From Pseudomonas sp. GR 6-02 (GTDB lineage: Bacteria > Pseudomonadota > Gammaproteobacteria > Pseudomonadales > Pseudomonadaceae), in NCBI RefSeq assembly GCF_001655615.1, contig NZ_CP011567.1, positions 2,799,001 through 2,863,000 on the forward strand: a stretch of 64,000 nt of DNA. The letters run 5' to 3'. Each line of letters begins with the position of its first letter. Position 1 is the stretch's first letter. The position numbers and the translations under genes were made by a program. Positions 53,001-62,300 of the stretch are shown here, one piece after another. Under the pieces are notes generated by a model, which was given only the letters and a program-made list of their open reading frames with translations, did not search any database and was not told the origin of the DNA.

Positions 53001-56000
53001 CTTCCACCACGCCGCCGTTGAGCGACAGGTTGACCGCCTGGCCCGTGGCCGTATCCGTCAGCCCGGAGCCTCCCGCGACCACGCCCAGCGCATAGGTCAG
53101 CGTGCCGGCGCCATCAGCGCCAAACGCCGAGGTGAAGTTGGCGGCAAAGCTCTTGGTATCGTTGGTCGCCAACACCGTTTCGTCCACCGTCAGCGTCGGT
53201 TCTGTACCGGTGGTGCTGATACTTGGCCCGTCGTCCTTGAACACCAGGTTCTGGCCGATGTTGAGGGTGGCCTGGGCGCTGTCGCCGTCCTTGTCGGTCT
53301 TGGTCGCTGTCAGCGTCACCAGGCTGTCCGAAGTCAGCGTCTTCGAATCATCCGGATTGCTTGCGTCGGAATGCACCACGGCCCGGAGTTGGTCGAGGGT
53401 GACGTCACCGTTGGCGGCGACGCTGACCGTGAATACCAGATCGTTGCTCGTCGCCGTGCGGCCTTCGACCACGCCGCCGTTAACCGACAAATTCACCACT
53501 TGGCCGGTGGCCGTGTCGGTCAGCCCGGAGGCACCCGCCACCACGCCCAGTGCATAGGTCAGGGTGCCGGCGCCATCGGCGCCATACGCCGAGGTGAAGT
53601 TGGCCGCAAAGCTCTGGGTGTCGTTGGTGGCCAGTGCCGTTTCGTCGACTGTTAGCGTCGGTTCCGTGCCAGTGGTGCTGATGCTCGGCCCGTCGTCCTT
53701 GAACACCAGGTTCTGGCCGATGTTGAGGGTGGCGTGGGCACTGTCGCCGTCCTTGTCAGTGATGGTTGCCGTCAGCGTCACCAGATTGTCCGCGGTCAGG
53801 GTCTTCGAATCATCGGGATTGGTGGTATTGGGATGCACCACGGCGCGGAGCTGGTCGAGGGTGACGTCACCGTTGGCGGCGACGCTGACCGTGAATACCA
53901 GCAGGTTGGTGGTGGCCGTGTGACCTTCGACCACGCCGCCATTGAGCGACAGGTTCACCGCCTCGCCCGTGGCTGTGTCCACCAGCCCTGAGGCGCCCGC
54001 GACCACGCCCAGCGCATAGGTCAGGGTGCCGGCCCCGTCAGCGCCATACGCCGAGCTGAAGTTGGCGGCGAAGCTCTTGGTATCGTTGGTCGCCAGTACC
54101 GTTTCGTCGACTGTCAGCGTTGGCTCGGTGCCGGTGGTGCTGATGCTGGGGGCGTCATCCTTGAACACCAGGTTCTGCCCGATATTGAGGGTGGCATGGA
54201 CGCTGTCGCCGTCCCCATCGGTCTTGGTCGCCGTCAGCGTCACCAGGCTGTCCGAGGTCAGCGTCTTCGAATCATCGGGATTGGTCGCGTCGGGATGCAC
54301 CACGGCGCGGATCTGGTCGAGGGTGACGTCGCCATTAGCAGCCACGCTGACCGTGAACACCAGCAGGTTGCTGGTGGCCGTGCGACCTTCGACCACTGCG
54401 CCGTTGAGCGACAGGTTCACCGCTTCACCGGTGGCCGTGTCGGTCAGCCCTGAGCCACCGGCGACCACGCCCAGCGCATAGGTCAGCGTACCGGCACCAT
54501 CAGCGCCAAACGCCGAGGTGAAGTTGGCGGCAAAGCTCTTGGTATCGTTGGTCGCCAGTACCGTTTCATCGACTGTCAGCGTCGGTTCGGTGCCGGTGGT
54601 GCTGATGCTCGGCCCGTCGTCCTCGAAGATCATCTTGGAGCCGATTTCGGCGGTTGAGGTGCTGGACTGCAGCACCTTGAAGCCGCCAATGTCGAAGTCA
54701 GCGTGCGTCTTGTCGCCGCTCTTGTCGGTCAGCAACCCGGCGTTCTCGATCATCACGCGGTTGTGGTCGGTCGCCGTGCTGTAGGTGATCTGCGAATCGG
54801 TCGGAACGCCGGTGATCAGCACCGTGCCGTCGGCGTTGTAGGTGATGACGGCGGTGCTGACGGTGGCGCCCGCGAACGTCTTGACGGTGACACTGCCGTT
54901 AATGATCGCGACCTTTTCGGTGCTGTCGTTGGCGTAGCTGTTGATGAAGTTGACGCCGCTCTGCGACCCGCTGATGTTGTCGGCGTTCTTGACGGCGGTG
55001 AGCAAGAGCTTCGCGGTGGTGCCGCCCGTCTCCTGCACGACCTTGAAGGTCGCGGAGCGGGCGCCGAAGTACTGGGTGAAGTCGATGTTCGCTTCGACGC
55101 CCGCTTCGCCCGGGCTCAGGTTGGGGATCGTGAAGTCCGCCTTGGCACCGCTGACGAAGCTGAAGCGCAGGCCTTCCTGTTCGGTGATCGCCTGGTTGTT
55201 GGTGCCCAGGGTTGTGCTGCCGCCGCCCTGGCTGCTGTTAACCGTGTCGGCACTGGTGATGGCAGCACTGCTTGCCGACTGATCCAGCGGATCCCTGCCG
55301 GTGACGACGATCGAGACGCCGGGAATCCGGCCGTTCGCATCGGCCGTCGCGCCCGCGGTCGTGAACATCAGGAACAACTGCTGGCCCGACGGCGCATTGG
55401 CCAGACTGAATTCCGCGTCCTGACCGGCTCCGATGAACACCTTATTCAGCAGATTGACCGCATCGTCGGGGTTCGTCGCATCTGGATGCTTGAGCGGTTG
55501 GTACTCTACGGTCCAGATTTTGCCGCCCGACAGCGGCGACCCGGTTTCTTCGATATAGGCCGCGAACACGATTGCGCCGGTTGGACCTCCGGCTCGGCCC
55601 AGAAGGATGTTGTCGTTCGTATCGGTATAGAGAAGGATGCTGGTGCCATTGAGGGTATCCAGTCCGCTGTCCACACCATTGAGCAGTGCGCCAGTGCTGT
55701 CGACGAAGCTGATATTGGTAATGGTTGCTCCGGGGTCAGCGCTGACGCTGAACGCATTGCTGCCGGTGTTGCCCACGGCGCCGGTATAGCCACTCAAGGC
55801 CGCACCCGTGGCGGTACCTGCCCCCAGTGCGGTCAAACGGGTAGAGAAAGTCGAGGGCAGGGAGGCCAGCAGAATGTCGTTGTCGTCAGCGTCTCCCGCG
55901 GGGCTTGGCGTGGCGGTGAGGTTCTGTAGCCCGGCCGTTTCGTCCAGCGTAACACTCGCGCCGGAGGCCACGACGCTCAGCGCGTTGGTCGTAATCGACG

Positions 56001-56082
56001 TTGTCAGCGATGGGTCGAGGGTCGAAGTGTAGAGGGAAGTCGGATCGCCCGGCAGCGATGAATTTTGCTCGACAATAGTCAT
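50023..56082 (-). CDS. Giant type I secreted repeat protein 1 (DUF5801/T1SS-repeat type, 7 repeats)
   Basis: 2019 residues from ATG 56082 (AGGAA upstream). No classical signal peptide. The N-terminal ~490 residues (from MTIVEQNSSLPGDPTSLY) include motifs like those in the repeats; then seven repeats of 154 residues each, with conserved TEPTLTVDET, GADGAGTLTYALGVVAG, NLSLNGxVVEG, VSVAANGDVTLDQ and TDxDGDS (acidic, Ca-binding type), then a ~440-residue C-terminus ending ITLVGVDVLNTDIVHG, a plausible type I signal. No GGxGxDxxx nonapeptides and no evident LapA-like retention module. Probably an adhesin or matrix protein; function unproven. Convergent with the LuxR gene and close to the T1SS genes. 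Confidence 0.85.
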   Translation of the reverse strand: MTIVEQNSSLPGDPTSLYTSTLDPSLTTSITTNALSVVASGASVTLDETAGLQNLTATPSPAGDADDNDILLASLPSTFSTRLTALGAGTATGAALSGYTGAVGNTGSNAFSVSADPGATITNISFVDSTGALLNGVDSGLDTLNGTSILLYTDTNDNILLGRAGGPTGAIVFAAYIEETGSPLSGGKIWTVEYQPLKHPDATNPDDAVNLLNKVFIGAGQDAEFSLANAPSGQQLFLMFTTAGATADANGRIPGVSIVVTGRDPLDQSASSAAITSADTVNSSQGGGSTTLGTNNQAITEQEGLRFSFVSGAKADFTIPNLSPGEAGVEANIDFTQYFGARSATFKVVQETGGTTAKLLLTAVKNADNISGSQSGVNFINSYANDSTEKVAIINGSVTVKTFAGATVSTAVITYNADGTVLITGVPTDSQITYSTATDHNRVMIENAGLLTDKSGDKTHADFDIGGFKVLQSSTSTAEIGSKMIFEDDGPSISTTGTEPTLTVDETVLATNDTKSFAANFTSAFGADGAGTLTYALGVVAGGSGLTDTATGEAVNLSLNGAVVEGRTATSNLLVFTVSVAANGDVTLDQIRAVVHPDATNPDDSKTLTSDSLVTLTATKTDGDGDSVHATLNIGQNLVFKDDAPSISTTGTEPTLTVDETVLATNDTKSFAANFSSAYGADGAGTLTYALGVVAGASGLVDTATGEAVNLSLNGGVVEGHTATTNLLVFTVSVAANGDVTLDQLRAVVHPNTTNPDDSKTLTADNLVTLTATITDKDGDSAHATLNIGQNLVFKDDGPSISTTGTEPTLTVDETALATNDTQSFAANFTSAYGADGAGTLTYALGVVAGASGLTDTATGQVVNLSVNGGVVEGRTATSNDLVFTVSVAANGDVTLDQLRAVVHSDASNPDDSKTLTSDSLVTLTATKTDKDGDSAQATLNIGQNLVFKDDGPSISTTGTEPTLTVDETVLATNDTKSFAANFTSAFGADGAGTLTYALGVVAGGSGLTDTATGQAVNLSLNGGVVEGHTAISNDLVFTVSVAANGDVTLDQIRAVVHSVTTNPDDSTSLTSDDLVTLTATKTDKDGDSAQATLNIGQNLVFKDDGPSISTTGTEPTLTVDETVLATNDTKSFAANFTSSFGADGAGTLTYALGVVAGGSGLTDTATGEAVNLSLNGAVVEGRTATSNLLVFTVSVAANGDVTLDQIRAVVHPDATNPDDSKTLTSDTLVTLTATKTDGDGDSAQATLNIGQNLVFKDDAPSISTTGTEPILTVDETVLATNDTKSFAANFSSAYGADGAGTLTYALGVVAGGSGLVDTATGQAVNLSLNGGVVEGHTAISNDLVFTVSVAANGDVTLDQLRAVVHPVTTNPDDSKTLTADNLVTLTATKTDKDGDSAQASLNIGQNLVFKDDGPSISTTGTEPTLTVDETVLATNDTKSFASNFSSAFGADGAGTLTYALGVVVGASGLTDTASGQAVNLSLNGGVVEGRTATSNLLVFTASVAANGDVTLDQLRAVVHPNASNPDDSTTLSADNLVTLIATKTDGDGDSAQATLNIGQNLVFKDDGPTLAFGNLIGTGSVLPQTGYWDHSNGADGLGATGLDISLVNNQFTLVRPDNTTTTGTGTLTEQSPSPDANGAYHFAGTLTGDFDNNASTANTSVDYTLTAYTNGSYTLDLVQGFSSTIVLSSADGSLSAGGPDPVRTLLIPAQNPPTIPSPSEEIVFFSAKATALPSDILSGIGLGKPDPTEAQLQTTPLPSYIDPAAMNVSTSGIGVGNNILQGDSLAAISNADESFVINPESLLTGMKVFIDNSVGGYNTATEDLYYRIYYEDGTFSNLTEVNTLTPEAGGQVSFLVQKEGSLLIDAVQLTMGRGDVKIPVIQFIQQTENMASDIKLAFNATLTDKDGDSATSGFNANLFANDLGTTFDFTLAGTAGVRDAFNVDLSFTQNKYQVTGFDASAGLRDTLVLNGDQGAVVQSIDNSGANSIVTIAETGGQITTITLVGVDVLNTDIVHGSA
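51381..54614. repeat. Seven tandem 462-bp repeats inside giant protein 1
   Basis: CGTCGTCC landmark sites at 51381 and 54615 are 3234 bp (7 x 462) apart; each unit encodes 154 residues. Units are highly similar at the DNA level but alternate in variants (TNDTKSF/TNDTQSF, TKTDGDGDS/TITDKDGDS), typical of recombination among units. Each unit also leaves a long antisense open frame on the plus strand as a by-product of codon use. Confidence 0.95.
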
Positions 56083-56104
56083 AACTTGTTCCTGGGGTAG
56101 TTGC

Positions 56105-56122
56105 GGTCATCGAGGCCTGACC
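56105..56122. promoter_or_regulatory. GGTCA-N8-TGACC dyad upstream of giant protein 1
   Basis: GGTCA (56105-56109) and TGACC (56118-56122), 23-40 nt before the start codon. The same dyad, spacing and flanks occur 22-39 nt before the second giant gene. Candidate operator; the binding protein is unknown. Confidence 0.45.
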
Positions 56123-56174
56123 GTTGACCATTGGTCGCAACTATGAAGAAGCACCGGGGATTGCACATCAGCCG

Positions 56175-56199
56175 AAACTCCCACGCGGGGTGGGAGTTT
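56175..56199 (-). promoter_or_regulatory. Leader hairpin upstream of giant protein 1
   Basis: Perfect 10-bp stem AAACTCCCAC/GTGGGAGTTT around a GCGGG loop, 93-117 nt upstream of the start codon, with no T-run on the gene strand, so it is not a simple terminator. The equivalent hairpin before the second gene (63871-63901) keeps the loop and shows a compensatory change in the loop-closing pair (C-G here, T-A there). Confidence 0.55.
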
Positions 56200-56313
56200 C
56201 AGACTAGTCTTCCTCGTCGCAGGCCCGTTGCAGGGAGGGCCTGGGTTCAAGCCTTGCGGTGCTCGAGTGCTTACAACGAATGCGATCCGTGCGGATTTGG
56301 TATTGGAACTGCA

Positions 56314-56349
56314 TAAAAAAAAGCGAGGGTGGTTTTGCACCACCCTCGC
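56314..56349 (-). terminator. Rho-independent terminator of giant protein 2
   Basis: On the minus strand: stem GCGAGGGTGG / CCACCCTCGC with a TGCAAAA loop followed by eight T residues. It begins 22 nt after the stop codon at 56371. Confidence 0.9.
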
Positions 56350-56370
56350 ATCCTTCATGCATGCGCCGCC

Positions 56371-59300
56371 TCAGGCGCTGCCATGGACTATGTCGGTATT
56401 CAGCAGATCGACCCCGACCAAGGTGATGGTCGTGATTTGTCCGCCCGTTTCGGCAACTGTCACGACGCTGTTGGCGCCGCTGTTGTCGATCGACTGCACC
56501 ACGGCGTTCTGGTCGCCGTTGAGTACCAGCGTGTCTCTCAGCCCTGCGTTCGCATCGAAGCCGGTGATCTGGTACTTGTTTTGAGGAAGTGACAAGTCGA
56601 TGTTGAAGGCATCCCGCGCACCGCTTGTGCCCACCAGCGTGAAGTCGAAGGTGGTGCCCAGGTCGTTGGCGAACAGGTTGGCGTCGAACGTGCTCGTCGC
56701 CGAGTCTCCATCCTTGTCCGTCAGCGTCGCGTTGAACGCCAGCTTGACATCGCTGGCCAGGCTCTCGGTCTCATGAGTGAACTCGATCGTCGGGATCTTG
56801 ATCTCGCCTCGGCCCATCGTGAGCTGAACAGCGTCGATCAACTTCGTGCCCTGCTGCTGAATGAGGAAGGACACCTGTCCACCGGCCTCCGGTGTCACGG
56901 TGTTCACCTCGATCAGGTTCGAGAACGTGCCATCCTCGTAGAAGGCCCTGTAGTACAGGTCCTCGGTCGCCGTGTCGTAACCCCCCACGGAGTTGTCGAT
57001 GAAGACCTTCATGCTCGTCAGTAGGCTTTCCGGGTTGATCACGAAGCTTTCATCGGCATTGCTGATGGCCGCCAGGTTGTCTCCCTGGAACAGGTTATTG
57101 GCGATGCCGATGCCGGACGTGCTGACGTTCATGGCCCTCGGGTCGATGTACGACGGCAGGGGGTTGGTCTGTAGCTGGGCTTCGGTGGGGTCGGGGGCTC
57201 CAAGCCCGATACCGGTCAGGATGTCCGCAGTCGACGCCGTTGCTTTCGCGGAAAAGAACACAATCTCCTCAGATGGCGAAGGAATCGTCGGCGGATTCTG
57301 CGGTGGGATCAGCAAGGTGCGCACCGGATCCGGGCCGCCGGCAGTGAGCGAGCCGTCGGCACTGCTGAGCACGATCTCGGAACTGAAGCCTTGCACCAGG
57401 TCCAGGGCATAAGTGCCATTGGCAAAGGCGGTCAGCGTGTAGTCAACGCTGGTATTCGCGGTGGCGGCGTTGTTGTCGAAATCACCGGTCAGAGTCCCTG
57501 CGAAGTGGAACGCGCCATTGACATCCGGCGAGGGCGATTGCTCGGTGAGCGTGCCGGTCCCGGTGGTGGTCGTGTTGTCTGGCCTGACGAGAGTGAATTG
57601 GTTATTCACCAACGAAATATCCAGACCGGTTGCACCCAGTCCGTCGGCTCCGGTTGAATGATCCCAGTATCCCTGTTGTGGAAGGATGCTACCGGTGCCG
57701 ATCAGGTTGCCAAAGGCAAGTGAAGGGCCGTCGTCCTGGAACACCAGGTTCTGGCCGATGTTGAGCGTGGCATGGGCGCTGTCGCCGTCTCCATCGGTTT
57801 TGGTCGCCGTCAGGGTTACCAGATTGTCCGAGGACAGACTCGTCGAATCATTCGGATTGGTTGGATCGGGATGCACCACGGCCCGTTGCTGGTCGAGGGT
57901 AACGTCACCGTTGGCGGCCACGCTGACGGTGAACACCAGCAGGTGGGTAGTGGCTGTGCGGCCTTCCACCACGCTGCCGTTGAGCGACAGGTTGACCGCC
58001 TCACCGGTGGCCGTGTCGGTCAGCCCGGAGGCACCCGCCACCACGCCCAGCGCATAGGTCAGCGTGCCGGCGCCATCGGCGCCATACGCCGAGGTGAAGT
58101 TGGCCGCAAAGCTCTGGGTGGCGTCGGTGGTCAGTACCGTTTCGTCAACCGTCAGGGTTGGCTCCGTGCCGGTGGTGCTGATGCTTGGCCCGTCGTCCTT
58201 GAACACCAGGTTCTGGCCGATGTTCAGTGTTGCATGGGCACTGTCGCCATCTTTGTCGGTGATGGTGGCGGTCAGGGTCACCAGATTGTCCGCGGTCAGC
58301 GTCTTCGAATCATCCGGATTGGTTGGGTCTGGATGCACTATGGCCCGTTGCTGGTCGAGAGTGACGTCACCGTTGGCGGCCACACTGACGGTGAACACCA
58401 GCAGGTTGGTGATGGCCGTGCGGCCTTCGACCACGCTGCCGTTGAGCGACAGGTTGACCGCTTCACCGGTGGCCGTATCGGTCAGCCCGGAGCCGCCCGC
58501 TACCACACCCAGTGCATAGGTCAGCGTGCCGGCCCCATCGGCGCCAAATGCCGAACTGAAGTTGGCGGTAAAGCTCTGGGTGTCGTTGGTGGCCAGCACC
58601 GTTTCGTCGACCGTCAAGACTGGCTCCGTGCCGGTGGTGCTGATGCTCGGTCCGTCATCCTTGAACACCAGGTTCTGCCCGATGTTGAGGGTGGCATGGG
58701 CACTGTCGCCGTCCTTGTCGGTGATGGTGGCGGTCAGGGTCACCAGATTATCCGAGGTCAGCGTCTTCGAATCATCCGGATTGGTTGGGTCGGGATGTAC
58801 CACGGCGCGGATCTGGTCGAGGGTGACGTCACCATTGGCGGCGACGCTGACGGTGAATACCAGATCGTTGCTAATCGCCGTGCGGCCTTCCACGACTGTA
58901 CCGTTAAGCGACAAATTCACCGCTTGGCCGGTAGCGGTATCGGTCAGCCCGGAGCCGCCCGCTACCACACCCAGTGCATAGGTCAGCGTGCCGGCCCCAT
59001 CGGCGCCAAATGCCGAACTGAAGTTGGCGGTAAAGCTCTGGGTGTCGTTGGTGGCCAGCACCGTTTCATCGACCGTCAGGACTGGCTCCGTGCCGGTGGT
59101 GCTGATGCTCGGTCCGTCATCCTTGAACACCAGGTTCTGCCCGATGTTGAGGGTGGCATGGGCACTGTCGCCGTCCTTGTCGGTGATGGTGGCGGTCAGG
59201 GTTACCAGATTGTCCGAGATCAGCGTCTTCGAATCATCCGGATTGGTTGGGTCGGGATGTACCACGGCGCGGATCTGATCGAGGGTAACGTCACCATTGG

Positions 59301-62300
59301 CGGCGACGCTGACGGTGAATACCAGATCGTTGCTAATCGCCGTGCGGCCTTCCACGACTGTACCGTTAAGCGACAAATTCACCGCTTGGCCGGTAGCGGT
59401 ATCGGTCAGTCCGGAACCGCCCGCGACCACGCCCAACGCATAGGTCAACGTACCCGCACCGTCAGCGCCAAACGCCGAACTGAAGTTGGCGGTAAAGCTC
59501 TGGGTGTCGTTGGTGGCCAGCACCGTTTCATCGACCGTCAGGACTGGCTCCGTGCCGGTGGTGCTGATGCTCGGTCCGTCGTCCTTGAACACCAGGTTCT
59601 GCCCGATGTTCAGCGTGGCATGAGCGCTGTCGCCGTCCTTGTCGGTGATGGTGGCCGTCAGGGTCACCAGGTTGTCCGAGGTCAGACTCGTCGAATCATC
59701 CGGATTGGTTGGATCGGGATGCACCACCGCCCGTTGCTGGTCGAGGGTGACGTCGCCATTAGCCGCCACGCTGACGGTGAACACCAGCAGGTTAGTGGTG
59801 GCCGTGCGGCCTTCGACTACGGTGCCGTTGAGTGACAGGTTCACCGCTTCACCGGTGGCTGTATCCGTCAGTCCCGACGGGCCGGCAGTTACGCCCAACG
59901 CATAGGTCAGCGTACCCGCACCGTCGGCGCCAAACGCCGAGCTGAAGTTCGCTGCAAAGCTCTGGGTGGCGTCGGTGGTCAGTACCGTTTCGTCAACCGT
60001 CAGGGTTGGCTCCGTGCCGGTGGTGCTGATGCTCGGTCCGTCATCCTTGAACACCAGGTTCTGGCCGATGTTCAGGGTCGCATGAGCGCTGTCGCCATCC
60101 TTGTCGGTGATGGTGGCGGTCAGCGTCACCAGATTGTCCGAGGTCAGACTCGTCGAATCATCCGGATTGGTTGGATCGGGATGCACCACCGCCCGTTGCT
60201 GGTCGAGGGTGACGTCACCGTTGGCCGCCACGCTGACGGTGAACACCAGCAGGTTGGTGGTGGCCGTGCGGCCTTCGACCACGGTGCCGTTGAGTGACAG
60301 GTTGACCGCCTCACCGGTGGCTGTATCCGTCAGTCCCGACGGGCCGGCAGTTACGCCCAACGCATAGGTCAGCGTACCCGCACCATCAGCGCCAAACGCC
60401 GAGCTGAAGTTAGCCGCGAAGCTCTGGGTGGCGTCGGTGGTCAGTACCGTTTCATCGACCGTCAGCGTCGGCTCCGTGCCAGTGGTGCTGATGCTCGGTC
60501 CGTCGTCCTTGAACACCAGGTTCTGCCCGATGTTCAGCGTGGCATGGGCACTGTCGCCGTCCTTGTCGGTGATGGTGGCCGTCAGCGTCACCAGGTTGTC
60601 CGAGGTCAGACTCGTCGAATCATCCGGATTGGTTGGATCGGGATGCACCACCGCCCGTTGCTGGTCGAGAGTGACGTCGCCATTAGCCGCCACGCTGACG
60701 GTGAACACCAGCAGGTTGGTGGTGGCGGTGCGGCCTTCGACTACGGTGCCGTTGAGTGACAGGTTCACCGCTTCACCGGTGGCTGTATCCGTCAGTCCCG
60801 ACGGGCCGGCAGTTACGCCCAACGCATAGGTCAGCGTACCCGCACCGTCGGCGCCAAACGCCGAGCTGAAGTTCGCTGCAAAGCTCTGGGTGGCGTCGGT
60901 GGTCAGTACCGTTTCGTCGACCGTCAGCGTTGGCTCCGTGCCAGTGGTGCTGATGCTTGGCCCGTCGTCCTTGAACACCAGGTTCTGGCCGATGTTCAGT
61001 GTTGCATGGGCACTGTCGCCATCTTTGTCGGTGATGGTGGCGGTCAGGGTCACCAGGTTGTCCGAGGTCAGACTGGTCGAATCGTCCGGATTGGTTGGGT
61101 CTGGATGCACTATGGCCCGTTGCTGGTCGAGAGTGACGTCACCGTTGGCGGCCACACTGACGGTGAACACCAGCAGGTTGGTGATGGCCGTGCGTCCTTC
61201 GACCACGGTGCCGTTGAGTGACAGGTTGACTGCCTCACCGGTGGCCGTATCGGTCAGCCCGGAGGCACCGGCTACCACACCCAGTGCATAGGTCAGGGTG
61301 CCCGCACCGTCAGCGCCAAATGCCGAGCTGAAGTTAGCGGCGAAGCTCTGGGTGGCGTCGGTGGTCAGTACCGTTTCGTCGACTGTCAGGGTTGGCTCCG
61401 TGCCGGTGGTGCTGATGCTTGGCCCGTCGTCCTTGAACACCAGGTTCTGGCCGATGTTCAGTGTTGCATGGGCACTGTCGCCATCTTTGTCGGTGATGGT
61501 GGCGGTCAGGGTCACCAGATTGTCCGAGGTCAGCGTCTTCGAGTCATCCGGATTGGTTGGGTCTGGATGCACTATGGCCCGTTGCTGGTCGAGAGTGACG
61601 TCACCGTTGGCGGCCACACTGACGGTGAACACCAGCAGGTTGGTGATGGCCGTGCGTCCTTCGACCACGGTGCCGTTGAGTGACAGGTTGACTGCCTCAC
61701 CGGTGGCCGTATCGGTCAGCCCGGAGGCACCGGCTACCACACCCAACGCATAGGTCAGCGTGCCCGCACCGTCGGCGCCAAACGCCGAGCTGAAGTTAGC
61801 CGCGAAGCTCTGGGTGGCGTCGGTGGTCAGTACCGTTTCGTCCACCGTCAGTGTTGGCTCGGTGCCGGTGGTGCTGATGCTTGGTCCGTCATCCTTGAAT
61901 ACCAGGTTCTGCCCGATGTTCAGGGTCGTATGAGCGCTGTCGCCATCCTTGTCGGTGATGGTGGCCGTCAGGGTTACCAGGTTGTCCGAGGTCAGGCTTG
62001 TCGAGTCATCGGGGTTGGTGGCATCGGGATGCACCACCGCCCGTTGCTGGTCGAGGGTGACGTCGCCATTAGCAGCGACGCTGACCGTGAACACCAGCAG
62101 GTTGGTGGTGGCCGTTCGACCTTCCACTACGCTGCCGTTGAGCGACAGGTTGACGGCCTCACCGGTCGCCGTGTCGGTCAGCCCGGAGCCGCCCGCCACC
62201 ACACCCAGTGCGTAGGTCAATGTGCCCGCGCCATCAGCGCCAAACGCCGAGCTGAAGTTGGCGGCGAAGTTCTGGGTGGCGTCGGTGGTCAGTACCGTTT

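Noticed and set aside
51310..54784. Series of plus-strand open frames of about 151 codons inside the repeat array
   Set aside because: They are antisense to giant protein 1, repeat with the same 462-bp period, start at rare codons and have no ribosome sites; they reflect codon bias of the sense gene.
57772..59835. Plus-strand open frame of 687 codons
   Set aside because: Antisense by-product of the repeat array of giant protein 2; its content is just the repeated unit read backwards.
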